Shown one piece after another: positions 12,546-22,912 of a stretch of 64,000 nucleotides of DNA (position 1 is the first letter of the stretch; every line of letters begins with the position of its first letter). Below the pieces are notes generated by a model. The model worked only from the letters and a program-made list of their open reading frames with translations. It did not search any database and was not told the DNA's origin. A program made the position numbers and the translations under genes. The DNA comes from Ischnura elegans (lineage: Eukaryota > Arthropoda > Insecta > Odonata > Coenagrionidae): the NCBI RefSeq assembly GCF_921293095.1, contig NC_060248.1, forward strand, positions 12,666,744 to 12,730,743, read 5' to 3'.

Positions 12546-12769
12546 TTCTCATCATGATATTCTTGATATCCTTCATGATATCTTGGTAAAAGGAGGTTTT
12601 TCAGCCAGTACAATCTAGTTGTGACTGACAGACGCAACCGGTTGAAAGAAGAAAGTTTTGAAACTTGTTCAATATTGGCGTTGAACTGGCGTAAATGATA
12701 TTCAGGCTACTAATATCAATTTTAATTATTTACTTATATCTTATGCCTTAATTTATTATTGTTATACCC

Positions 12770-12936
12770 CATACTTATTTAAACCATTCCGTATTTTTTC
12801 AAATGACTGTGTTTCGTCGTCAACTACTATTGCTACATTATGAAAATAATGAAAAATATAGATGCTAAAAAATGCTATATACTGCAATTGAAAGTGCAAT
12901 AAAATTTAAACTAAAGTGCTATTTTCGCGTGCCTCT
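12770..12936 (-). repeat. End of a hAT-like non-autonomous element
   Basis: On the minus strand the end reads AGAGGCACGCGAAAATAGCAC and continues through a TTTAATTTTAT-type stretch. It matches the termini of the elements at 42,077-42,542 and in the palindrome arms (19,226 and 23,959). The other end of this copy was not found. Confidence 0.55.
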
Positions 12937-12949
12937 AGGGCTAACACTT

Positions 12950-13300
12950 TCGCACTCACAACATAGTTATCGTGAACACGCGAGGGTAAATGAAGGGGCT
13001 AGGAATTCCTCCCTCGGTTTTGCTGAACAGACCCACAGGGGAGGGCAGGATAACACAGTGCGCCTCAGTGACTCGCAGGAATCCCGAGTTTATGGCAAAG
13101 CGGCGTGCGAGCAGTGACTCAATCACGCGCGAGAACGTGATTAACGGAGCGAATTCCTTCCTTCCCACACGGGACGACCAGGCAGTCAACCCCTCACTGC
13201 TCGAACACAAAGGGTCGATGATTGTACACAGCCATTTGAGATCGGACGCATGCAACAGATATCGCCTATGGCACGAACTAGTGACGAATCTATTCTCGTC
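12950..13300. other. GC-rich, CpG-rich island with overlapping frames
   Basis: Base composition here is clearly richer in G+C and CpG than its surroundings. Frames are open on both strands across it (12,990-13,517 plus, 175 codons; 13,255-12,956 minus, 99 codons; 12,872-13,117 plus). None has a motif I recognise, and open frames on both strands are expected in a GC-rich patch. It could be an unmethylated promoter, an exon or an old element. I cannot choose. Confidence 0.3.
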
Positions 13301-13519
13301 CTTCCTGGAAAACCTGAACTGGAAGCTTCAAATCGAAAGTCTTTTACTTCCAACACACTCAAGTTCTCAAATTAGAGCTACATCCTTTAATATTGCAGTA
13401 TTTCTCATAATTCCCATAATTTTTCCTTCCGTTTCTTGGTTACATAACGAAAAATTTTCAAATAATTTTATCCACTTCAACAAGTTTAAATTGACGCTTT
13501 TCTTTAAAAAAAAATAAAG

Positions 13520-14390
13520 TTGTTAAAACCTAAGATCATCTATTATAATTTACAGTGGAATACCGCTGAGTTGTTTTCCGGGACAACGGTTGAATTCCTT
13601 CACAAGAACAATATCTAAACGTATGACGTAAACAGAAATTAGTCTTTAGCACATGTGCCTAGTTTAAGTCCTGTATTTGAGGCGAGCTTCCAGCTAAAAT
13701 TATCTTGATGTTTCTCCGAGTGTGCCATCAAAGTGAACTTTTTCCGTTTTCGTTTTTATAGAAAACATAAATGGATACATTATGTAACATTTTAACCATC
13801 AAAATTTCGTAAAACAATACAAAAAAATATATTTTAATTTAATCACAACTTATACGCAACTGTTGGTTATTTTGCCTTGTGTTTTTTAACTTTAAACTCT
13901 CGCTGTAATGATATTTTTTACCAATTTTCAATTTTAATCCCTGCTTAACTATTAGTACTACAGCATATAATAAATACACGACAAGGAACTTTTCCGCAGA
14001 AAATTTAATTAGGAGATATACTTCATATCCCAGCATTATTACATAATTCGTACTTTTTTTAACCATTGACTAAAAACACACAAAATTCCCTTTTGGTGGG
14101 CTTTCCTGGCCCCTGCTGACCCTCCAGGGGTCAGGAAGTGTCTATAAGTGGTGATGCAACAGCATAAAATTAGCAGCTAAAAGTTTATATCCATTATAAG
14201 ACGTTCTTAACCACGGCCTGATGAAAATCATGAAAATCACGAAGATTTTAATTTTACAGCAAAAAACTTTCTATGACGAACACCTTTTTCGGGATATGAT
14301 GTCATTTGGGTCCCACTCTGGCTCAAACACTGGCGAATCCATTCAAGAGTGGAAATTTTACCCAACTGCGCGAAATATTCCCGTGAAGTA
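13520..14390. other. No recognisable feature
   Basis: AT-rich sequence with no credible frame or repeat. There is a short GGCCCCTGCTGACC / CCAGGGGTCAGG inverted segment near 14,110-14,136. Confidence 0.4.
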
Positions 14391-14500
14391 GTCAAATGCA
14401 ACATGAAAAGACGCTCTCCATCGTGATTTGAAGGTGGTGCGCGAACTCAAATCCTTTCATCGATTGATCCCAAATTCTTTGTGCTTTATTCAGGACTAAA

Positions 14501-15109
14501 ATGGAGACCAAGACCACAAACGTCCACAAAGTATTTCGAAACTTTGCGATTTCGCAATATTTCAAGTGGATGAGCTTTTTGAAGGGGATAGATATAAACG
14601 GAGAAGGAAAACCGGGATCATGGAAGAATACGACTGGATTAAATAAAACAAAACTACGAGAAATAAATAACAGAAAGAGTTTGCGAGGAGTGGGATGGAT
14701 TGGAAAAGTTTCCTTCGAGGACTGCCACTCAGGGGATGCTGGAGTCAATCGCATGAACTTCGAAATCATTATCTTTTCACCCCTTTCAATTAACCGAGAG
14801 ATAACAGGATATCCTGATCACATGGCATGTGACAAAACGACTCGAATTGTGACAAGTATGATCAAGATAGTTACTCTAAATGGGTCACGTGCAAAACAAC
14901 TAAAAGCTTTTCACCAAGTTCTTGATACGGATGATTGGGACGAAAATACTCGTATGGTTGAAGAACTTAGCGAAAAAATTGGTGATTTTTTCCATATTTA
15001 TTCAACTTATAAAATGTTAATAGATGGTGCCACAAGCGTTAAATATTCGGTACTACATTTTACTCATAATTTACCAACTAAAATTTCATTCTCATCGAGC
15101 TATTGGTAA
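14501..15109 (+). CDS. Uncertain 202-codon frame, function unknown
   Basis: A continuous ATG-started frame of 202 codons in a 35 percent GC background, longer than most chance frames here. The protein starts METKTTNVHKVF and has a charged middle (LDTDDWDENTRMVEELSEKI). I see no known domain, signal peptide or membrane segment, and no clear splice sites or promoter beside it. It may be chance, an exon, or a remnant of an unrecognised element. No relative occurs elsewhere in the window. Confidence 0.15.
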   Translation: METKTTNVHKVFRNFAISQYFKWMSFLKGIDINGEGKPGSWKNTTGLNKTKLREINNRKSLRGVGWIGKVSFEDCHSGDAGVNRMNFEIIIFSPLSINREITGYPDHMACDKTTRIVTSMIKIVTLNGSRAKQLKAFHQVLDTDDWDENTRMVEELSEKIGDFFHIYSTYKMLIDGATSVKYSVLHFTHNLPTKISFSSSYW

Positions 15110-15382
15110 CCCATGTCTCTAGCATACCTATTTGAATTACTAGCGTAATTGACTATTAAGAATTTGGTTAACCGGCTGGAAATAGCGACAGGAATTTTAT
15201 ATTGCCATAATGACCCAATACTCGGTAAAAATCGTAAAATCAATCACAACGGTGCATATTTCTATGATGACCGCAACGGAACGTTAATTTCGATGATTCT
15301 TTGCATTGAAACGTCAATTTCAATTAAAATTCAGGAATTAGATACTTGCAAATTTACAAATAAAATAACTATTTGTTACTGA

Positions 15383-15923
15383 TTTACGGATAAAAATAGC
15401 AAAAGAAAGCATTTTGGAAAAGAAGCTTGTGAAGGTGTTTCTACAATAACTTTCAATTTCCAAAAATATCTGCGAATAATTACCTCCTTCCGGTCAGCCA
15501 TTCAATGCATTTCCCGTGGGGAATCAGTAATTCACGTATTTTCACCGGACCAGAGGTTTTACACTCCACTGCTGATGCAAAAAATGTTTTTGAAGCTATG
15601 AGAAATTTACGAACTACGAGAAATAATTCCAGCTCTAGTTAATATAAATTAATCGAGAAAGCACTCTTATTTATCTTAGCAGCCCACCATTTGAAGCTAT
15701 GGCCACTTAAAGAATGTATTTACACCCCTAAGCTAACATGGTGCTTAGGCCTAACACAAGATAATGTGAATAACTCTATTATTTGAAACCTGATAGTGAG
15801 ATGTATTATTATTGCGAATATATATTAATACATATATTAATCCTGCAAATATTTGCATTTTTAGAAGATTTTTTTATCAGATGACGTGAAAAATATACTT
15901 CGTCAACCGTCGTAATATGGTAT
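15383..15923. other. No recognisable feature; left flank of palindrome
   Basis: AT-rich and unique in this window. It shows no homology to the right flank after 27,261, and there is no target-site duplication at the palindrome borders. Confidence 0.5.
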
Positions 15924-16012
15924 ACGTGAGTAGTGTAGATATGCCGATTCCACCCAGTTATCACTCTCCAGATCTCTTCTCACGCTCCACATGCATCCGG
16001 TCCCAGCGCTTC

Positions 16013-16026
16013 GAGTTTATCAACTC
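16013..16026. promoter_or_regulatory. Small palindrome upstream of the TATA box
   Basis: GAGTTTATCAACTC sits about 90 bp upstream of the TATA box, flanked by a looser CGCTTCGAG / CTCGAGCG pairing. It is a possible binding site only. A copy exists in the right arm at 27,159-27,172. Confidence 0.25.
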
Positions 16027-16110
16027 AAGACTCGAGCGTGGGAATGACTCTGACGTGATCCGTGGGAGCGTAACCAGTTCAAGTCAGTTATGCTTGTCCC
16101 CCTCTGAGGA

Positions 16111-16146
16111 TATAAAAACGCGACTCGATCGGAGCAGACTCATTCT
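16111..16146 (+). promoter_or_regulatory. TATA box plus initiator (left arm)
   Basis: TATAAAAA begins at 16,111. An initiator-like TCATT has its A at 16,142, so the TATA starts at -31, the canonical spacing for insect RNA polymerase II promoters. The downstream exon lacks any ATG and ends in a good splice donor, as expected for a 5' leader. Confidence 0.6.
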
Positions 16147-16344
16147 CTTCCTTCAAGCAGTCAGCATAGACATCTTCACCTAAAGAAGTCAGTAAAATTA
16201 GGAGGACTGCCCTTAGAGCCAGCACAGCAATCTTCACTTAAAGAAGACGGTAAAAAATTCGAGAACCTTCCTCAGGACCAGCATAGCTATCGTCGATATA
16301 AGAAGTCGTCAGAAATCAGGAGGACCAACTCAGACAGTGATTTG
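16142..16344 (+). other. Predicted ATG-free 5' leader exon (left arm)
   Basis: From the initiator to a G/GTGAGT donor at 16,344/16,345 there are 203 bases with no ATG. Most of it is made of three diverged units of about 58 bp, each with CAGCAYAG, then CTTCAC.TAAAGAAG-like and AGGAGGAC-like segments. It reads toward the palindrome centre. If spliced across the spacer it could join the coiled-coil exon that starts at 21,616 on the same strand, but no transcript evidence is available. Alternatively it is the leader of a lost gene. Confidence 0.45.
16162..16336 (+). repeat. Three 58-bp tandem units in the leader exon
   Basis: Units start at 16,162, 16,220 and 16,279, each opening with CAGCA. They are diverged, so the duplication is older than the palindrome. 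The same array is mirrored at 26,849-27,023. Confidence 0.65.
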
Positions 16345-16499
16345 GTGAGTGTCAGCCTGATTCCATATTATTTTGGTTATATTTATAATAAGTCCACAGA
16401 AATGAAAGGTCATTAAATCCGATAATACTGATCAGAGAGCCTAAAAAATCCTTACGAGTGACTTTCACACAACTAGCATTCATCCGTAATATTTTTCTC

Positions 16500-17830
16500 G
16501 TAAAAACCCTTTTCAGGGTATTTAAGGGTATTTTGGGTACGGAAAAATCCTGGTCCTAGTGCTCTCATTTTCGCCCAAAAATTCGGGGGCATAAATATAG
16601 AAACAATTCCGTTGAAAAAATTTTGACAAAGCAAGTAGTTTAGATTTGGTGGGCTAATTTATGAGTGATGGTATTAGGAGAATATAGGTTAGCAGCAGGT
16701 AGCTTTGCAAGAAAATCTTTAATAACTCCGTTATTTGAAGGAATTTGGGTATAGTTTAAAGGAAAGAGTTACTTTGTTTTTCAATGCACATAAGATGCAG
16801 CAATCAAATTCTCTATGACCCTTAAGGGTTCTCATTCAGGGTAATCAAGTACCCTTATTTTCCGTATTAGGGTTTTAAGAGTTATTAGAAAACTTGTTCA
16901 TCTTTCAACTCTATACACGAAGCACCGATTGATTTTTCATAGTTACCCCCCAAAGTGTCCAAAAATCGGTTTCAAGTTAAGAGAGGACTTGGAAAATTTC
17001 TCTCTTCTTGGGGACAATATAAATCTGTTAATATCTTTCTTATTTGAAGTGATAAATGCAAAGTGTAAACGGTGTAGGTGATAAGAATTAACTACCCTTC
17101 AAATATAACAATCAAATTCTCTACGACCCTTAAGGGTTCCGATTCAGGGTACTCAAGTACCCTTATTTTCCATGTTAGGGTTTTAAGAGTTATTAGAAAA
17201 CTTGTTCATCTTGCAACTCTATACACGAAGCACCGCTTGATTTTTTCATAATTACCCCCCAAAGTGTCCAAAAATCGGTTTCAAGTTAAGAGAGGACTTA
17301 GAAAATTTCTCTCTTCTTGGGGACAATATAAATCTGTTAATATCTTTCTTATTTGAAGTGATAAATGCAAAGTGTAAACGGTGTAGGTGATAATATTTAA
17401 CTACCCTTCGAATATAAAACTCAAAATTTCTCAGACCCTCATGTGGTCAGGGTCAGGGGTGTCTTGCTCCCTTATTAAAGGAGCTAACCTTTCGATGTTT
17501 CTGACAAATATTGTTGCTCCTGCAACGTTATACATGAATTAATAATTTGTTTTTTCAAATTCGCTCCGAAAGCCCTTCAAAAATTAACATAAAAATTATA
17601 TTTGGACTTAAAAATTTCTCGTCCGGTGAAGCATATTTAACCTTTCATATCTTCTTTAGTTAAAGTCATAAAAATATGATACAAATAGAAATTTAGGTTA
17701 ATTTTAATTACCTTTATAAATTATTATCTAAACTTTATGAAACCCTGTATGATTCAGGGTCAGGATACTTAGGTACCTCTAATTAGATTGTTACACTATT
17801 GATATTTATTACAGGAAACAAGCTAAATTG
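16500..17830 (+). repeat. About 308-bp tandem repeat array (left arm)
   Basis: Equivalent points lie at 16,801, 17,109, about 17,419 and about 17,727, giving a 308-309 bp period. Units 1 and 2 are nearly identical; units 3 and 4, and a partial unit before 16,800, are diverged. Each contains an ACCC..AAGGGT / CAGGGTA.TCAAGTACCC block with short inverted symmetry. It lies in the presumed intron after the leader exon. Confidence 0.8.
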
Positions 17831-17989
17831 ATAGCTAAATACAATCCTATAACTGAAAAAATGTTTTAATTCCCGTGCAGAAATATGCATTGACTTGCTT
17901 TTGCATGATTCGATTAATTTTGATTCCACCGTCTAAACGAGCTAGTTGTTCCCGGTATACCTAAGGTCACCCCCATCATTCTAATACAA

Positions 17990-18180
17990 CTTCTAATATA
18001 TTTAAGGGTTATTGTTCTGCGTAAATAAATTTACAAATAAATAAATACATTTTTCATTCCACTTGTTATTTTTTTATAATATATATTAATAATATATTTA
18101 AGGGTTATTGTTCTGCGTAAATAAATTTAGAAATAAATAAATACATTTTTCATTCCATTTGTTATTTTTTATTAATTTAC
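17990..18180 (+). repeat. 96-bp tandem duplication (left arm)
   Basis: TTTAAGGGTTATTGTTCTGC occurs at 18,001 and again at 18,097. The two units are almost identical. Mirrored at 25,005-25,195. Confidence 0.85.
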
Positions 18181-19225
18181 GTACATAAAACTTTTCATCC
18201 CCGTTCAAATTTTAAATACATACTCTTCCTTCAATTATCATGCTCACCCGGGGATAGTATATTTTCTCCCCCCATCATAATTAATTAGGGTCAACAAACT
18301 CTCTCCGTATCAGGTACTAATCCTTTCCATCCGATACTTCACCCTCTCCTTCAACTCTTACTTCTTGAGGAAGTGGAACTCCTCCAGTACATCTTGGAAT
18401 CTTCTCCTTAACAAATGGATAGACAAAATATCAGATATTTGATAAATTAGATACATTATCATATATTTCATAACGAAAAAGAAAAGAAACTCTTTCAAAT
18501 GAGCAGGAGGAGCTTGCAGTGTTGGTGAGGGTATGAGGTGGTGGACGTGTAAGAGGTACCGGTCGTGGTAGTGGAGGGGACTTCCAAAACAAAAGGAAGA
18601 GAATAAATTAACATCATATTGAACAATGAGATTTAAGAACTCCGACTCATTCTTCCATTATCTGTATTATTTTTTATTGAAGAAGCAGATCTCATTAATT
18701 ATTTCATTGATTATTATAGCAATAAATTATAGTGATCTTCCTCTCAGCCCATAAAATTCCGTATATTTCACTCATAATCAACTTAAAGTTTAATCTCAAC
18801 GTTTACAACACTCATAAATAACACTTTTCACCCATTTCCGCGAAAAACCGCATGGAAACGGTAGAGTACATTTCTTCTTTATTTTAGGTATTCTAGTAGA
18901 CATTTTTTCCATTTCCTTTCCTTTCTTGGTTCTGCAACTTTTTCTAGTGAGATTTAGGGGTAGGGGGTATCACAGGGGTCATGACTCCGTAACAATCTAT
19001 GCAGTTATGCCTTTAATTGTTGAAATACAAGTGTCCTCCACATTAGATGAGTATTACTTTTTTTAATTAGACGAACCATTACTTCACAATATTGCGTCAA
19101 ACTCGGGTGCTTATACTTATGACGTGGGAAGTCAATGAAGATGATAAATATGCGTTGAAAAGTCGGAAAAAGATATTAAAAAATTGACCCAACCTCAAAA
19201 TAAACCAGAAGCATCTCTAATAACT

Positions 19226-20272
19226 AGAGATACGTGTAAATAGCACTTTCATTTTAATTTTATAGCACTTACAATTATAGTTTATAGCATTATGCAGCCT
19301 TTTTTTTCTTTTTTCACTGTACATTATCAGTAGATGACGACAAAGTGCGGTGAAACACGGTTATTTGAAAAAATGCGGAACAGTTTTAATAATGTGTTGA
19401 AAAAAATTAATTAAGGAATAAGATATATACTAAACTATCTCACCCTCGGTGAACTTCGTACCACCTGATAATCAATGAACGGTTTCAAAACGCCATTTAT
19501 AAATCAAGAACGGTTGTACTGATTTTAATAATTTTTTAATTATTATAGAAATATTAGTAAAAAATGTGCACTCAAGAAAACTGCAAGAATAAGTATTACA
19601 ATGGCTTGTTAGAAAGAGATTTTTATTTATTCTATATACGTTGGGAGACTTAACTTGCCCGTTCTTGGGACAAGCTTACATAACGCTAGACCGATGCTTG
19701 ATTGACGTAACAATCTCGTGAATAGGCCCTAAGGAAGAGCATTAATATATTATAGCTTATGGCGCGCTATAGTTTTAACTCGGTTAGGTAAAGTGCACCG
19801 CGTAAATCTACCCCCATGTGTAAACGTACCTCAGTCTACCTTACACATTCGGGTCTATTCCATTGAGCCAAGCACCTTCTGATATACAAGGCAAAAAACA
19901 AAATGTCATCATCGTATAGATCGCTAACGATCTTTGGTAGCGTTTTTAATAACCGTAGTCAAGGTCACAGCCTGAAAAAAACATTCTCAGGAAGAAAGTA
20001 AAGAAATGCTTCTACATTCCAATTGTCGAACTCGCCGATTTTTGCGCCTTTTAGACGGAAGCGTGCGAAAATGGGCTGGCGGGGGCGGTGGAATAGCTTG
20101 TCCTCGATGGTCTAGTTTAAGTCTCAGTCAATTAGCAGTAAGAGTCGGCAGAGCATTTCAGCAGAGCTCGTGACTAAATTTACGAATTTTAACATCGAAA
20201 AGACAAATTTTGCTGATTAAACATCATAAAAGTCCAGTCATCGCGCCTATGTCGCATTTATTCACGTGCAAC
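19226..20272 (+). mobile_element. hAT-like element (left arm)
   Basis: The start AGAGATACGTGTAAATAGCAC and the end CATTTATTCACGTGCA correspond to the terminal inverted repeats of the 466-bp element at 42,077. Internal blocks are also shared (GTAGATGACGA.AAA.TG, then GTGAAACAC, AGTCCAGTCATCGC, CTATGTCGCATTT). This copy is about 1.05 kb and holds extra sequence. It has no transposase frame. Because it is present in both arms it was there before the palindrome formed. Confidence 0.65.
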
Positions 20273-21164
20273 TTGAGTAGCATTCATGTGTGGTTAAGTG
20301 TACGCTGTGATATTTGACAAATATTAATAACTGACATATATTTCATATTAATAATTTTTATATTAAAATAAAAAGTATATTTCGTACAGTAATTGTAATA
20401 TGTTGCTTTTCCTCCCAAATTTTAGAAGACAGTTTGCCCATCAGACACTTGTGACCCCTCCAGAAAAAAATTCTGGATCCGCCCTTGTGAACTAGTACTA
20501 CTCCAACAATGTCACCAACTCATGAAAAATGAGCAGCAAATTTTTTATTCTCTTGAATCATAGTTACGAGAGAATAGCTGGATGAGGAGGCTATTTTTCG
20601 TATTCTAACATATATTTCTCTTCAGACTACCAATTTATTTTCATAAATGGCAATTTGGGGTCTTAGTGAATGTCCACATTGATAGGCTTGTAAATGATAT
20701 CTACTTATTGTCAACTATAAGAGAAAACTTTATTGCCCAAGCACCCACTGTTTATTTTTCTTGTTTCCAATATAGAAATATGATAGTTTAAATCATATAG
20801 ATAAAGCTAGCAGAGCCTTATTTCAATTATGTGAGGTTCGTGAATAAATTTCCAACAGTTCCACGCCATAATAGTAAAAGAAAATCAAATCTATCATATT
20901 TGAAAAGATCCAAAATATAATGTGTGATATAAGTGAAAGTGCTAAAAAATTCTAAACTAATAAATATTTCCTGTTCAGTGCAATATGTCCATGAGGTTCT
21001 ATCTGCCTATTTTAATATATAGTGACTGGCTGGACCCCCAGGGCAAAGTACTGGTTAGGCCTGTTCTCCCCAAATACCTCAAGATGGGTCTTTTTCTAAC
21101 AGCCACCACAACACCACACCATATTTTTCCTAGAATAACAAAGCCTGAGCGTGAAATAACTCAC

Positions 21165-21569
21165 CATTCGCATCTTTAGGTTTTTCATTTTTAGCTCCAT
21201 GAGATGCATTTCCTTTTGCTGAGCTATCTTCTGCTCGAGTTGCTGTCTCTTAAGTGTCAGGATCTGATTCTGTAGCTCTGCATTCTTCTTTTCAATCCGT
21301 AGGACATCCACCTGTAACTTGTTGTGATGAAGATTAGCCTCCGCACTGTATCGCTCCAACGCAGCTTTTTCCAGAGTCAAGGTTTCCATCCTAGACCTGT
21401 ACTCGTTGTAGTTCTTAAGGTCCGTAATATAGGCTGCTAACTGTGGATCAAGATTTGTTGCTGGTCAGTAAGGGCATTGGCTTGCTGACAACGCCTTCTC
21501 TCTTTCCGAAGCCAATGACTCAGCATATGGACGGAAATGGGTGTTTCTCTCTCTGGCACCTGCAGAATT
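21165..21569 (-). pseudogene. Coiled-coil exon, broken (left-arm copy)
   Basis: Mirror image of 21,616-22,020, coding on the minus strand and reading outward. Its open part is 21,389-21,166, starting METLTLEKAALERY, and is followed by a GTGAGT donor. The same frameshift is present in this copy, so the break came before the palindrome. Confidence 0.6.
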
Positions 21570-21615
21570 TCATTTCATGCATGAAGTTCATTAAAATGGT
21601 GAACAATCCTAATAC
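21570..21615. other. Palindrome spacer (46 bp)
   Basis: The only non-mirrored DNA inside the palindrome, from the base after TGCAGAATT to the base before AATTCTGCA. It contains ATGCAT and gives no sign of a recombination site. A plus-strand frame at 21,443-21,748 runs through it only because both arms are open there. Confidence 0.85.
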
Positions 21616-22020
21616 AATTCTGCAGGTGCCAGAGAGAGAAACACCCATTTCCGTCCATATGCTGAGTCATTGGCTTCGGAAAGAGAGAAGGCGTTGTCAG
21701 CAAGCCAATGCCCTTACTGACCAGCAACAAATCTTGATCCACAGTTAGCAGCCTATATTACGGACCTTAAGAACTACAACGAGTACAGGTCTAGGATGGA
21801 AACCTTGACTCTGGAAAAAGCTGCGTTGGAGCGATACAGTGCGGAGGCTAATCTTCATCACAACAAGTTACAGGTGGATGTCCTACGGATTGAAAAGAAG
21901 AATGCAGAGCTACAGAATCAGATCCTGACACTTAAGAGACAGCAACTCGAGCAGAAGATAGCTCAGCAAAAGGAAATGCATCTCATGGAGCTAAAAATGA
22001 AAAACCTAAAGATGCGAATG
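21616..22020 (+). pseudogene. Coiled-coil exon, broken (right-arm copy)
   Basis: A presumed exon follows an acceptor-like TTCTGCAG at the inner palindrome edge and ends at a GTGAGT donor (22,021). Two frames share the coding: the first covers HWLRKERRRCQQANALTDQQQ and ends at a stop at 21,748. The second begins right after a stop in another frame, reads LDPQLAAYITDLKNYNEY and continues into the helix METLTLEKAALERY ... QNQILTLKRQQLEQKIAQ up to residue 75. The join needs a frameshift near 21,715-21,740, so the exon is probably dead. The Leu/Glu/Lys/Gln-rich heptad pattern predicts a coiled coil, like the C-terminal part of Myb/SANT-like or Zeste-like DNA-binding proteins, but no DNA-binding domain is present here and that resemblance is only an impression. 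Confidence 0.5.
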
Positions 22021-22912
22021 GTGAGTTATTTCACGCTCAGGCTTTGTTATTCTAGGAAAAATATGGTGTGGTGTTGTGGTGGCTGTTAGAAAAAGACCCA
22101 TCTTGAGGTATTTGGGGAGAACAGGCCTAACCAGTACTTTGCCCTGGGGGTCCAGCCAGTCACTATATATTAAAATAGGCAGATAGAACCTCATGGACAT
22201 ATTGCACTGAACAGGAAATATTTATTAGTTTAGAATTTTTTAGCACTTTCACTTATATCACACATTATATTTTGGATCTTTTCAAATATGATAGATTTGA
22301 TTTTCTTTTACTATTATGGCGTGGAACTGTTGGAAATTTATTCACGAACCTCACATAATTGAAATAAGGCTCTGCTAGCTTTATCTATATGATTTAAACT
22401 ATCATATTTCTATATTGGAAACAAGAAAAATAAACAGTGGGTGCTTGGGCAATAAAGTTTTCTCTTATAGTTGACAATAAGTAGATATCATTTACAAGCC
22501 TATCAATGTGGACATTCACTAAGACCCCAAATTGCCATTTATGAAAATAAATTGGTAGTCTGAAGAGAAATATATGTTAGAATACGAAAAATAGCCTCCT
22601 CATCCAGCTATTCTCTCGTAACTATGATTCAAGAGAATAAAAAATTTGCTGCTCATTTTTCATGAGTTGGTGACATTGTTGGAGTAGTACTAGTTCACAA
22701 GGGCGGATCCAGAATTTTTTTCTGGAGGGGTCACAAGTGTCTGATGGGCAAACTGTCTTCTAAAATTTGGGAGGAAAAGCAACATATTACAATTACTGTA
22801 CGAAATATACTTTTTATTTTAATATAAAAATTATTAATATGAAATATATGTCAGTTATTAATATTTGTCAAATATCACAGCGTACACTTAACCACACATG
22901 AATGCTACTCAA

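Larger units (their letters stand above)
15924..21569 (+). repeat. Giant palindrome, left arm (5,646 bp)
   Basis: This arm is the reverse complement of 21,616-27,261. The paired coordinates add to 43,185 at the outer border, at the inner border, and at internal landmarks (21,096 with 22,089; 19,064 with 24,121), so net insertions and deletions between arms are zero. Identity is very high. Visible mismatches include 19,053-19,057 and a clustered patch at 17,003-17,081. From outside inward it holds a promoter and first exon, about 308-bp tandem repeats, a 96-bp tandem repeat, a hAT-like element and an outward-facing coiled-coil exon. It could be a true inverted duplication or a fold-back assembly error. 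The mismatches favour a real duplication. Confidence 0.95.

Noticed and set aside
15917-16183. 88-codon frame at the palindrome outer edge (mirrored at 27,352-27,002)
   Set aside because: It runs through the TATA box and initiator, and the two copies differ only where the flanks differ. It looks like promoter DNA without stops, not a protein.
20440-20500. CTGGATCCGCCCTTG segment (mirrored near 22,700) as a transposon end
   Set aside because: It resembles the CAAGGGCGGATCCAG-type hAT end, but no opposite end or target duplication was found, so no element is called.
21443-21748. 101-codon frame crossing the palindrome spacer
   Set aside because: It joins antisense of one arm to sense of the other through the spacer; only the last third corresponds to a plausible exon.
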